Source: Limnanthes douglasii subsp. nivea (lineage: Eukaryota; Streptophyta; Magnoliopsida; Brassicales; Limnanthaceae). Taken from it: a stretch of DNA of 64,000 nucleotides. Both the position numbers and the translations under genes were made by a program. The notes beneath the pieces were generated by a model that saw only the letters and a list, made by a program, of their open reading frames with translations, ran no database searches and had not been told where the DNA came from. Below are positions 31,636 through 43,534 of the stretch, piece after piece (within the stretch, counting starts at the first letter, position 1; each line of letters opens with the position of its first letter). The stretch lies in contig JAUPFV010000004.1 in assembly GCA_036936605.1 (NCBI GenBank), forward strand, positions 179,694,807 to 179,758,806, given 5' to 3'.

Positions 31636-33127
31636 AATATTAAAATTATTTGTTCTTGTTTTATGAAGACATTTGTATGAAGATGTTCTTGTTTTATGAA
31701 AAGATTGTATGAAGATTGAAATGAAGAGAGTTGTTATCACGTTTAAAAGAATCTATAAAGTATTCGAGCATTAATGGAATTGTGGTATTTTCTCCCTTGT
31801 TATTGGATGACTTTTATTAATGGATGTCTAGTTTTTGAGATTATGAAAATGATGATAATCTCTGAATTGAATTAATGTTATTTTTGGTTTTTAGTTTTAG
31901 AAGAAGAAAATGTTGTTTTCGTAACATGAATTTCTAGTTAAAACTTTCCGACAAAGACAATCATCATTTTGAAGGAGAAGTTATTACCGTAACTTGATTT
32001 AATGTTAGTTTGCACATAAAGTTTCAGAGTATTTGTTCATCTTGTTGCACAAAAATTATCTTATTTAAATACAGTTTCAGACAATGTCATTTAAACATAA
32101 GAATTGACTTTGTGTGGAACAAATTGATACAAGTGTCTGCATTTGTTGAACATTGTATTTTGCCAGCCATTTGTAATTGATTATGTATTTGATTTTTTTA
32201 TAAAATGCATAGAACTATAATAACATGTTTCCACACCATGTAATTTATTTTAAAATAAAATTCTTGCATCTTATAATTTTCTTTTTAGAATTGTGTTGCT
32301 CCTTTTGCATGTTTTATTAACTTCAATGTAGTGGAGACAGTTTGCAGTAACTTAATTGCATCTGATTTGTTTGCCATAAGAAATTTTCATGATGTTATAA
32401 TTAACTGATAATTAATTTAGTTTTGCATGAAAACTTTGTTTGTTTAATAATTGAGGTATGTTGCATGTAATTTAATTCAAAAATAGGACGAAATTCATGC
32501 TTGTTTGCATGTTTATTATTTATGGCATTTTAAGCTTGCAAATTGAAACACACAAAAAGTTATTTATCTACAAAACAATTATTTAATTAATTGTGATTAA
32601 AATTAAAATTGTTGTAGCAGTTATGCACACTAGTAGTTAATTTTTATTAGTATGTGTACAAGACCCTTACCTACATGAAATTATATGTATATTACTGCTG
32701 AATTAATAATTGTACATGCGTTCTATCTACGTCTGCAATTTATATAAATTTTTGGAATAGTATTCGTAATCACCCATATAAAGTTGAACACTAAATAAAG
32801 ACATGCAATATAAGTGTAATTACATGCAATAAGTATAAATGATTTTGCAAATGAATGAATTATTAAGACTAGTTCTGCGGTTAATACAATTGTTATCATT
32901 TGTTGGTTGCTTTTCAATTATATAATATAATTGAAAAGCTAATATATATTAATGATTAATATATATTATATAATATTAAAAATTATTTATTTATTAGTTT
33001 GATAAAAATGTGAAGGCTATTTGCTAAATAATTGCCAAATGTTATTATGTCATGCATATGTAAAGTATTTGGCATAACATAAATAGTGATTCATTAAATT
33101 GTTTACGTATAAATTGAGTATAAGTTG

Positions 33128-33160
<33 letters not shown>

Positions 33161-33300
33161 ATATAATATAATTTACGATTTTGGTAAATTTTGATGTTTT
33201 TCGTAAATAACTTATAATATGTTTATACGTGGGTGATACATTGATTTTTGGCATTGACGAGATCACGTTGATGAAACTAAGACATTTTTATCATTTAGTT
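31636..33300. other. AT-rich interior of C2
   Basis: No coding frame recognised in this 1.7 kb. It contains a short (TA)n run at about 33130-33160. It replaces the expected gag-integrase-RT region. Confidence 0.5.
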
Positions 33301-33870
33301 TTGAGATGTAAGATTTGGAAGAAGCTGATAGACTTCTCGGTATATGTATGCCATGACTAACACTAGGCCGAATATTTTCTTTTCCAGTTAAAGAGCTTAG
33401 TAGGATATTCAGATGCGAGTTATATTTCGAATATGGAAGACCATTCTTTCACAAGTGGATGTTTATCTCTAATTGGGGGACGGGCTATCTCTTGGGCATG
33501 TAAGAAACAAATTTGTATTACAGATTAAACAATGGAATCAGACTTTGTGGCATTATAAGCAGCTAGTAAAGAAGTTGAGTGGCTAAATAATTTAATATAT
33601 AAAATTCCGTTGTGGTCTAAACCGATATCACCTATATCTATCAGATATGATAGTGAAGTTTCCTTGGCCAATGTCTATAGACAAGTTTACAAAGGCAGGT
33701 CTAGACACTTAGGTATTAAAAGAGTATGATTTGTGAGTGCATCACGCGTGGTGTTATTTCAGTAGAGTTTGTGAGAACTCAATATAATTTAGCCGATCAT
33801 TTAACCAAAGGGTTAAGAAGAGATTTGTTGCACGAATCGGCTATTGGGATGAGATTAAACTCCATTGAAA
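33300..33870 (+). pseudogene. C2 copia RT end and RNase H relic
   Basis: The plus-strand translation reads LVGYSDASYISNMEDHSFTSG, then GGRAISWACKKQICIT-stop-TMESDFVAL, KEVEWLNNLIYKIPLW and YDSEVSLANVYRQVYKGRSRHLG. This is plant copia RNase H (GYSDAD..., SWKSKKQ, STMESEF, SRHI). Two in-frame stops and a later frameshift, after which NLADHLTKGL appears, make it inactive. Confidence 0.88.
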
Positions 33871-34391
33871 TCTCTCATGTTGATATATGCATTTTCAATC
33901 TAATATTACATTAGATGTTGAATTCAATGTGGAAAGCTTAACATCTAGAGATTGGAACACATTAGTACCATTATCCCAAAGTATGTGTTCAGACATGCAA
34001 GTTTTGGAGGTTGAAGTTTATCTTCTTAATAGTTTTTTTTGAAAAATTGCATATGCATGTGTAAGAGTAAAAGATCTACCTATTTAAGCATGGATTTTAG
34101 CCACTTCAAGAAACTAGGACTTGGCTATGATATGCTTAGGAAGGATAATGACACAAGGCTAGTGAAAGATAGTGTCAAGTAAGAACATTTGAGAATGTAA
34201 ATTTATGTGTATATTATCTTCGAGTATTTATTATATATAATAGAGGTTCAATTCTTAGTGATACCTTTATATTCGAATATTTGAAATATGTAATATACTA
34301 ATATAGAATTCAATCGTCATGATATTTCATTTATGAATAAATTTGTTATTTGTTGTGATTTGTTTTAGTTAATCATGAATTTCACTAAAAT

Positions 34392-34400
34392 GGGGGAAGA
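34392..34400 (+). other. C2 polypurine tract
   Basis: GGGGGAAGA lies directly before the LTR start TGTTGG at 34402. Confidence 0.75.
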
Positions 34401-34401
34401 T

Positions 34402-34650
34402 TGTTGGATATTTTAATGTAATTGGATTGACTAGTCGACCAATGTAGTCGTAATATATTATCGAGCAAGTAAAAAAATGTGAAGTACATTCTTGTTAGAA
34501 TATACTATGATTAGTGGGTCCAAAGGGCGGAACCTGGCTCTGGTTCAATTATTTTGAATGATAAGGCAATTATGAAAATTCATGGAAATTTTGAATTTGA
34601 ATTTGGTTTTTTTGGTCGGTTTTATCATTTAAAATTATAGCCGTTTTAGG
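34402..34650 (+). repeat. C2 3' LTR, truncated
   Basis: About 249 bases aligned with the start of the 5' LTR. Homology stops after AGCCGTTTTA. Confidence 0.8.
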
Positions 34651-35443
34651 CATATTTGGATGAAACAACAAACAACAACAATCATTGACAACAAGTTCTC
34701 ATATAATGTTAGAAGACATAAAGCTAACACTTCTAAAAAAAACATTAAAAGAAGATGGTTGTTTATTGTTTTATACATTACAGATATAAAATGCCCAACC
34801 ATTATAGGATAAATTTTAATAAATACGAAGAGTAAAGAAACGGCTAAAAACCTTCGTTAATCACCGGAATTAGTTACTTGTTTCAAAACTGTCATTCAAG
34901 TTTTATTTCTCTCAAAATTGCGATTTTTGTTAGTTTTCTTTACATTTATTATCATTAGGGGAGACCAAAAATATATTTAAAAAAAACAACACTAGTGATC
35001 ACTGATGAAACGAAATGACGTTTTTGATACAAAAATTAAATAAGTGACGGTTATAAAACAAGTGATCGACTCCGATAACTAATCATGAATTTTAACATTA
35101 AGGAAATTTATTGATGATATTCTATCATTTATTCCTCTGAGTTTTTATAAATTACAATAAAAACAATTCTCCAATCCTTTGGAAATATACTAAATTAAAA
35201 ACGGTAATGCTGTTTCAATATGACCTATGTAAATGCAAAAAACAAATCTGTTCCATATGTTAAAAAAACAAATCTGTTCAATATACACTGTGGAAATCTT
35301 ATATGCCACTGAATATACTTTAAATTAAGTTAAATTGGACAAGCTCAACCTAAAGAACGGTAATTATTCAACATAAATCACAAGCCAACAAGGTAAAAGA
35401 GAGGAAAATAATAGGTGTGAGATTCTTATTCACAATATTCAAT
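34651..35443. other. unassigned AT-rich stretch
   Basis: No supportable gene. Words such as GTGACGGTTATAAAAC are reminiscent of subterminal parts of DNA transposons, but no terminal pair is visible. Confidence 0.4.
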
Positions 35444-35850
35444 CTATTCCTCCCCCTCAAGAGCCGATACAGCGAATGTCCGCGACAGCCCTGAAGGGAC
35501 AGCTAACGAGATTTTGTTGGCATCATTTTGGTTAATATAAACGTCGCAAATGGCAACTCACATGAATAACTCTTTGTTTTTGACACCCGTGAGTTTCTTC
35601 AGCTTTTTATCCTCTATGAAAGCTGTGATCTCTAGGTCATAAGAGATCACACGGCATATGGCAGTAAACTTGTATTCGGTTTTTTAGGAAGACTCGAGCC
35701 ACATGAAACCTGAGGAGTGGTTGAAGCCTACCTCAACCAGGTGGTTTGAAGGCAAAAGACCTTTCGTCAAATTCTTCTTCCCTAACGCTTCATGTGTCTT
35801 TTCCTTGCATATTATAACGCTTCATGTGTCTTTTCCTTGCATATTAAGGA
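35444..35850 (-). pseudogene. DUF538-family protein pseudogene
   Basis: One minus-strand frame ends at TAG 35446-35444. It reads KGLLPSNHLVEVGFNHSSGF, a stop, then FTAICRVISYDLEITAFIED, LKKLTGVKNKELFM, a stop, then VAICDVYIN and GLSRTFAVSALEGEE. This is the order of the plant DUF538 domain (LP.GLLP...VG, SYD.EITA.+E, K+LTGVK.KEL..WV, GLSR.FPVS.FE). Two internal stops (TAA after LESS; TGA where the family has a tryptophan) disable it. The N-terminus runs into a 32-base tandem duplication. This is a dead host-gene copy. Family members are small secreted or cytosolic proteins of poorly defined role. Confidence 0.85.
35784..35847. repeat. 32-base tandem duplication
   Basis: Two copies of AACGCTTCATGTGTCTTTTC... 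(35784-35815 and 35816-35847) at the 5' end of the DUF538 pseudogene, differing only at their last base. Confidence 0.92.
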
Positions 35851-36537
35851 TCATTGGTAGATCTCAGCACCTTCTTTGTGCTCTTCTATCAATTGTTGTG
35901 GAGATGCCATCTTGATGTTGATTATGAATTTGCTGCTATACCTTTTGGGGTTTTCTTTGAGTTGGTTATCAAATTACCTATATTGGGCCTCAGATGGTTT
36001 TATGTAAATTTCATTACTTTTGGATGGCTTAACGAACATTTAGGTGTTTTTACAACACTAATTGCCTATTTAGATATAGGATTTTGTATATTATTATTTT
36101 TTTGTGTAAGATTTTTATATCATCAAAATGGCTAAACTTTTATTATTGATTGATAAGATATTAGATCAAATTTAGAAAGTAATTTTGGGAAAACAATGGA
36201 ATACAGTTACAAGCAATGGAATACACTTACAAACGCACACGATATCATAAGTTTTGAATAGTAATTATTCTATGCACTATTTATCTAATTGATAGATTTT
36301 GTTCGACTAAACAAATATACGATGATAGTTAAAATAAATTCATTTATTATACATTTTTCGATTTATTTAATCCCTTAAAAAAACACACGGTGAACTACTT
36401 TTATCGGAAATGAATAGTTAAAAGATTACCATTGGATGTTTTTTAGTCGATAGACTATTTGTCACTACAGTGGATAGTCAATGAACCATCACTATGCAAT
36501 TTTTAGTTAGAGGGATTAGATATCATTAAAGTGGATA
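35851..36537. other. unassigned stretch
   Basis: A 93-codon plus-strand open frame at 35854-36135 is hydrophobic and matches nothing I recognise. The rest is AT-rich without features. Confidence 0.4.
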
Positions 36538-38654
36538 ATCCATAGACTAGTTAATGTTCAAAGCCTTAAATTATATCTTCATAAGCTTTAGAATTTTATA
36601 AGTAGACATGGAGATATAAATTAGAATATAAATACATATGAATCAAATATGAACTAAATATATTTGATATACGATAAATGATGAAATCGATCGTGTAGGT
36701 ATAGAAAACAAATCATATTCGATGGAAACAACAATATAAAATAAAATGTAAAATAAAATAAAAAACATACAACATAATATTTAACGTGGCTCAGATTGTG
36801 GAAATAATCATACAATCTTAGACAACAGACACTTTTTATTACTGCAATGAGGTGACAAAAACACTTCCCAAACACGAATTGTGCAATCATTATTTATTAC
36901 AAAACTCTTAGAGTTTACAAAGATAAAGATAATGTGCTTCACAAAACTCTAAGTTCAGTGTTTATTTCTTAGCTCACTTCTCTCTCTAAAATACCAAAGA
37001 TTTCTCTCACTACAAGAGTACAAACTCATCCCACTCGTTATTCGTTATGACGATCGAGTCATAAATCCTAGTTTTGTGTTTCTTCTTCTAGTTATACGCT
37101 TAGTGAAAACCTTAATTCTTTAACAGTTACTCCATATTACATCCCATTAAATAACGACTATAATAAATATTTAATCCCTTAATATAAGAAACCTCATAAA
37201 TATGAAATCAACTGTATAAGAAACCTAATTCAATAAAAATATCAATCAATATAAAATATAGTTAATATGAAATTTAATTAATATATGAAGAACAAAAATA
37301 GGGTACCCAATTAAATAAGAAACCAAACAAGTAGAAGAACTTAGTCAATAAATAATTTAAGCCCAACTCCATTTGAAAGCATCGACCCATGAAGCATTCA
37401 ACATATGGCTTCAAACAGGGGTATCGCCAACAAACATTCACATATGATAATATGAATTCGACTCAGTATCTACGCCATCAACTCAGTTCTTTAAGCCTAA
37501 TTTCATTTGAATGCATTGACCTATGAAGCATTCAACATATGGATTCAGATAGGAGTATGGCTAACAAGTATTCACGTATGATCATCAATAATATACATTC
37601 GACTCAGCCCTTACATCATCAACTTAGTTCTTTTGCCCAACTTTATTTAAAAGTATCGACCTAGGAATCATTTAGTATATGTCTTCAGACAAGAGTATCA
37701 CCAGCAAGCATTCACATATGATCATCAACAATATGCATTCGACTCAGTCCTTACACCATAAACCCAGATCTTCAACTCAACAGAGAACAACCAAAATGTC
37801 TTCGGCCATGCTTGCCTTTAAGTTCTAGCAAATGCCTTTATACCTAAATATTAGACACAACTCTATCTTGAGAGAATCTAATAGTTCATGGATATATATG
37901 TCTTTGGTTGATCTATCTTTACCCATGTATTCATTCAGTAGTACACCCGTTGAAGAGTTTTTACTTCTAACCTACACCTTAACAATTTTCCACCTAGGCT
38001 TATAGTAACTTTAACATTTGTTACACCTAATGTTTTATTGTTTTGAGATAAGCTCACTTGCATCCCAAACTTCAATAAGTCTCAGGCAGATCACGAGCTT
38101 TGATACATTGGTTAGAGTATTCAAATAATTTTATTCCCTAGAAATTTTAACCACCTCACTTGCTCCATTTCCACCACGTCTTGGATGAAGTAAAATTTGA
38201 TATCTACGCGTTCAGTTCGTTTATGAAACTTCAAAATTCTTCATTAACTGATGAGCACTAGTTTTATAATAGAATAGAACCACATATTTCTCCACACAAG
38301 TGAGTTCACACAAAAATATCCTCAACCAAATAGCTTATTTCATGGCTTTCGTATTTGTCATATTTCATCGCTTCCGCAGATTTGACATGAATATACTTAA
38401 AACATTCACGACGTATGAAAGATTAGTTATGCGCAAATCATATCATACATAATGCTACAAATAACATTGACATAATGTATCACCAACATATACTTTTTAT
38501 TTACATATATGGTCGGTGCTCGAGTGACACTAAGTTTGGATTTGGCAGTAATGAAAGTTCCAACCATTTTTTCTTTGGATAAAAAGAACTTTATTAAGAT
38601 TTTTTTTATACATTATTTTTTAGATAAGAATAAATACCTTTTTAACTTGGATAA
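36538..38654 (-). repeat. tandem duplication copy A: copia C1 LTR plus RNase H tail
   Basis: Aligns over its length with 38655-40745. It contains an LTR-like block ending at 37984 and about 0.65 kb of C1 RNase H tail. It lacks about 214 bases of RNase H sequence present in copy B (about 40265-40478) but has two extra units of a 134-140-base repeat. Confidence 0.85.
37361..37773. repeat. 134-140-base tandem repeat, three units
   Basis: Units start at 37361, 37495 and 37635, each with GCCCAACT..ATTT, GAAGCATTCAACATATG-like and ATTCGACTCAG words. Copy B of the larger duplication has only one unit (39534 to about 39665). Confidence 0.88.
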
Positions 38655-40745
38655 TAAATAGACTATTTATTGTTCAAACCCTAAAATTCTATATTCATAA
38701 ACTTTAGAATTTTATAAGTAGACATAAAGCTATAATTTAGAATATGTACATATAAATCACTCGTTTTGTATTCCCTCGATCGCACCCAACCAATTGCTAT
38801 ATAAATAAAATATTTAAATAGGTAAAAAATATTAACTAAACATATATGTTATACAAGAAATCGATTGTCCGAATATACAAAATTTCATATTCGATGGAAC
38901 AACAAAATAAGATAAAACGTAAAATAAAATCGAAAACACACAAGATAACATTTAACGTGGTTCGGACTGTGGAAATAATAATACAATCGCCGACAACAAA
39001 TACTATTTTATTACTGCAATTAGGTTACAAAAAGACTCCCCGAAAAAAAATTGCTCAATTATCATTTGTTACAAAACTCTCACAATTTATAAAGATAAAG
39101 ATAATGTGCTTCACAAAACTCTATATTCAGTGTTTATCTCTGAGCTCACTTCTTTATCTAAAATACCAAAGATTTCTCTCACTTAAAGAGTACAAACTCA
39201 TCCCACATGTCACTCGTTATGTCGATCCAGTCACAAACCATAGCTTTGTGTTTCTTCTTCTAGTTATAGGCTTAGTGAAAACCTTAATTATTTAACAGTC
39301 ACTCCATATTAAATCCCATTAATCAACGACTGTAATCAATCTTTAGTCCTTTAAAATAAGAAACCTCATAAATATGAAATCCACATATATAAGAAACCTA
39401 ATTAAATAAAAATATCAATCAATATGAAATATAATTAATTGAAAATCCAATTAATATCAGGAGACTAAAAATAGAGTACCCAATTAAATAAGAAATGTAA
39501 CAAGTAGATGAAACCTGTTAATAAAGAATTTAAGCCCAACGCCATTTGAAAGCATCGATCTAAGAAGCATTCAACATATGGTTTCTGACAAGGGTATCAC
39601 CAACAAGCATTCACATATGAGCAACAATGGTATGCATTCGACTCGGTCCCTAGACCATCAACTCAATTCTTCAACTCAATAGAGAACAACCAACATGTAT
39701 TTGAACATGTTTGCCTTTAAGTTCCAACAAACACCTTTATACCTAAATCTTGGACACAACTCTATCTCAAGAGAATCTAATAGTTAATGCATATACGTAT
39801 CTTTAGTTGATCCATTTTTGCTCATATTATCCTTCAGTAGTATATTTGTTGACGAGTTTTAATTTTAAACCTATACCTTAATAATTTTCCACCTAGGCTT
39901 ATAGTAACTTCAACATTTGTTACACCTAATTTGTTACTCTTTAAAGATAAGCTCAATTTCATCCAAAACTTGAGCAAGTCTCAGGTAAAACGCAAGCTTT
40001 GAAATAGACAATACATTAGTTAAAGCTCTCTAACAATTTTAACCACCTCACCTGCTTTCTTTTCATCACGTCTTGGATGAAGTTCACTTTGATATCTATG
40101 CATTCAGTTCGTTCATGTTAATTAAAATTCTTCATTAATTAAAGAACACTAGTGTTATCACATAATGGAACCACATCTTGTTCCACACCAGCGAGTTCCT
40201 AAACAATATCCTCAACAAAATAGCTTACTTTATGGCTTTTATATTGGTCATATATTCAGTTTTGTAGATGGAAACACAAAAAAATTTACATAAGAGACTT
40301 CCAACTAACCATTTCTTTAAGCATAATAAATAGATAACCTGCTGTTGAGTTCATTGTGTCGAGGAAGCCTACATAATCAGACCTAACATACCTCTCAGTA
40401 CTGTATCTTTTGTATTTTAACACAAACCTATAATATATGAACCCTTCAAGTATCTCATTATACACTTGAGTACATGTCAATGTGCCTTGCCCGGATTTGA
40501 CATGAATATAATCAAAACATTTATGGCATATGAACTATTAGGTCTGCGCAAATTATATCCTACATAATGCTACGAATAACATTGACATAAGGTATCACCA
40601 ACATATACTTATTATCTGCAGATTTGGTTGGTGCTCGAGTGACACTAAGTTTGGATTTGGCAGCAATCGAAGTTCCAACTATATTTGCTTTGAACATACA
40701 GAACTTTATTAGGATCTTTTTGTATATATTATTTTTGAGATAAGA
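38655..40745 (-). repeat. tandem duplication copy B: copia C1 LTR plus RNase H tail
   Basis: Same order as copy A: LTR block to about 39883, where ACCTTAATA replaces ACCTTAACA, followed by the RNase H tail, which here runs on into the rest of C1 pol. Confidence 0.85.
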
Positions 40746-42240
40746 ATATGTACCTTTTTTTACTTGTTTCTCTCGATATCAATACCAAGTATCCTCATAA
40801 CCTCTCCCATATCTTTCATCTCAAACTCTCATTTCAGCTGAGTCTTCACCGTTTAAATCTACTTCCTATTTTTCTAATTATTATTATATCATCCATATAC
40901 AACATCAGTAAATCTCGTCTTTCCTTGTGTGTTTTTTTATCTGATAGGGGTTTCTTTCAAAACCAGAAAAATTATGTTAGTTAAATCAACACCCTCTTTT
41001 TATCTGAAGCTCTTAGACGTTAGAGTAGCCTTGTATATAGGTAACCCAACACCAAGATTACTTCATAAGAACCCACGTGTTCATATACTTGAGAGATTAT
41101 AGTTCTTCTTTTATGACTATACACTTCTCTGTATCACTACTCTTAGCATCATCATGAGAGCTTTCAAATTTAATAACATCTTTATATATTTTAATATATA
41201 AAGTATGACCAATTACATTGGCAAAAATATACCTCTACGACTATTTGTTTGGTCTTTGTACTCCATTCATGGCTGATTGATAACTATTAGATCACGTTGC
41301 TCTATTATTTGATTATCTGAAGGCCTTGGTACACCAGAAACTCGACCATTTTCAGACTTATAAAACTCGACAACTTTAGTCTTTAAATCAGACCAATCAT
41401 TAGTTTCACATCTCTTATTGATACTACTATTTTGAGTCTCCACTATTTTTTTTAATGACATGTCATTCTTATTGAAAACCAAGTCTATGCTTACCATAGT
41501 CTTTGTACGTCCAAGTTTAGGGCACCATAACCTATACCCTTTTACTCCTTAGGATATTCGATGAATAAATATTTTAGTTCTCTCGGTAAAACCTTATCTT
41601 GATTTACATGTGCGTAGGTAGTACATCAGAACAGTCTCAAATTGTACAACTTAGGTTTCTCTTAAGACCATGTCTTTTAAAGATAAAGGAACTTTAATGT
41701 CGTAAATTGACTCTTGTTGATGATATATGCATCTGTTATCATAACTTCTCTCCATGGCTTTCTTCCCATTTCAGCTCTTTCAAGTATACACCTAACCTAC
41801 TTTATCAAGGTTTGGTGTATTTTTTCACCAAGCCCGTTATGTTGAGGAGTCTCGGGTGTCTATAAATTCCAAACTTTTCAAAATAGCTAGTGAACTCCTT
41901 ATTCACATATTCAAAACCATTGAGCCCAAAGGTTCTTGACCAATTTTACAATATAATTTTCAACCAATGTCTTCTAATTCACAAATAAAGCAAAACGTTC
42001 ATCATTGGTCTTCAAAAGATAACCCCCATAGTTTCATACAATAATCATCTATCATTGACATAAAGTACCTTGAACAATCTATGGTAGGTTTCCATGTCGA
42101 ACCCCAAATATCTGAATGAACATAATCAAACACTCCAATAATTATCTGGTTGTTGGGCAGAAACTTCACCCTCTTGCTCTTACCCAATATAAGTTTCACA
42201 AAAGCTCATCTTTAGAATGGTGGTACTATCTAACAGCCCT
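39884..42240 (-). pseudogene. copia C1 relic: integrase, RT and RNase H
   Basis: Minus strand. Integrase at 42199-41480: LILGKSKRVKF, DYVHSDIWGSTWKP, SRYFMSMIDDY, then TPETPQHNGLGEKIHQTL, the GKS.R, DIWGP, FIDD and TPQQNG..ER words of plant copia. A linker at 41497-41267 includes VFNKNDMS and DNQIIEQRDLIVINQP. RT C-terminus at about 40990-40750 contains LYMDDI, the YVDD site. RNase H at 40680-39990: MSNPGKAH, IMRYLKGS, then TMNSTAGYLF and VSWKSLM. Many stops and frameshifts. Much of RT between 41260 and 40990 is missing, and protease and gag beyond 42240 are not recognisable. Confidence 0.85.
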
Positions 42241-43534
42241 TGTTTTCTAGTTACCAAATATTTTTTTAACTTAAACACTCCAGGAAATGATACCACAACC
42301 TGGTAGAATCTGTGACCATACGAGACATACCCCTACAAATATAAAGTCATAAAACACTAACACATAATGTATTATAGGCTTTTATAACAACAAATAAGCC
42401 TTGTAAGACTCTAAGTCTGCCACATTCTATAGTGATTAACTTGTCTACCTTGGATTTATTGTGATTTCTGAAGGCCTAAAAATTTATCGAAAATAAGAAA
42501 AAGACAATTGCAATTGCGAAATGCGAAACCATGATTAAATTCTATTTATTTTTGTAAATGCAAAATGAGAAACTAGAAATGAAAATTCCAAAATTCAAAA
42601 TGTAAAATCAGGGTTACATTTAATTCATGTTTGGTCTAAGTGCGAAATGTGAAACCATCAATGAAACATGAAATGTAAAAGTATGGTTAAATTTAATTTC
42701 TTTTTTACATAAGTGCCAAATGTGCGAAATGCAAAATGTGAAACGTAAAACCTAGTTTAAATTAGAAATTAATATTTACTTAAGTAAAGAATGCAAAATC
42801 AGAAATGATTTGCAAAATTAGAAATCCAAAATGAGGGTTACCTATTTTTTTTTTGTTTTTCTTACGTAATTTGAAACGAGAAATAAAATGCGAAAAGTAA
42901 AATATTAAATTTGATTGTTTTTCCAAAGTGAGAAACATGAAATCATAAAATAATATTAGGAAATACGAAACAAATGTTAAATTTAAAAAAAAACGAAGTC
43001 AAAACTATGTTATAACTCATCTTGCCAAAAAAATTATTTTTTATTTATCTAGCGTGTTTATTTTAAAAAACAATACCAATGATAATTGCGAATATTTTTT
43101 CAAGCTAAGATTTGAAGGATACATGCTTTTAAACATTTAAATCACAAATAAAAAACAAAGAATATATATATTTAGATAATAATACGTGGCAATTTTTTAC
43201 TTAATCTTATAATGTAACTTTTGAATAATAACAATTACGAAAGAAAATTAAAAGAATATCAAATTAAAAATCGCAATTTTATTTTTTTGGTCTAACTAGA
43301 TATGAGAAATGTTTTGAAGGACTCGCAAAATAAGAAGCTTACAAATGAATAATGGAGCTATGTTTTTCTCTTCAAGAACATAGCCTTTCTTCTTGATTTT
43401 TTATCAATTTAGATTGATTTCTGCATCAATTCTTCAAGTGGATCAAACCTAATTCTAAAATAGAGGAAAGTGAAATCCTTTCAACGATTCATTCCCGAAA
43501 CTCAACCCAATCAGCCCAAGATTAAATCTTTGTT
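42241..43534. repeat. non-coding stretch with degenerate GCGAAATG-type repeats
   Basis: From about 42510 to 42990 the sequence is built from short variants of GCGAAATG, AAAATGAGAAAC and AGAAATG words with irregular spacing, mixed with GGTTAAATTTAAT words about 100 bases apart. No gene. 42991-43534 is plain AT-rich sequence. Confidence 0.6.

Larger units (their letters stand above)
31135..34650 (+). mobile_element. C2: internally deleted copia element
   Basis: Two direct LTR-type repeats starting TGTTGGATATTT lie at 31135 and 34402. An RNase H remnant and a polypurine tract lie directly before the second. Gag, protease, integrase and most of RT are missing. The right LTR stops matching at about 34650, so the element is truncated. 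Many point differences between the repeats show it is old. Confidence 0.82.

Noticed and set aside
33726..33914. Short ORF at the end of the C2 RNase H relic (contains NLADHLTKGL).
   Set aside because: Not a separate gene; it is the frameshifted C-terminus of the copia polyprotein and is included in that relic.
35854..36135. 93-codon hydrophobic plus-strand ORF beside the DUF538 pseudogene.
   Set aside because: No recognisable family, AT-rich, F/L-rich composition expected by chance; kept only as a note in the unassigned stretch.
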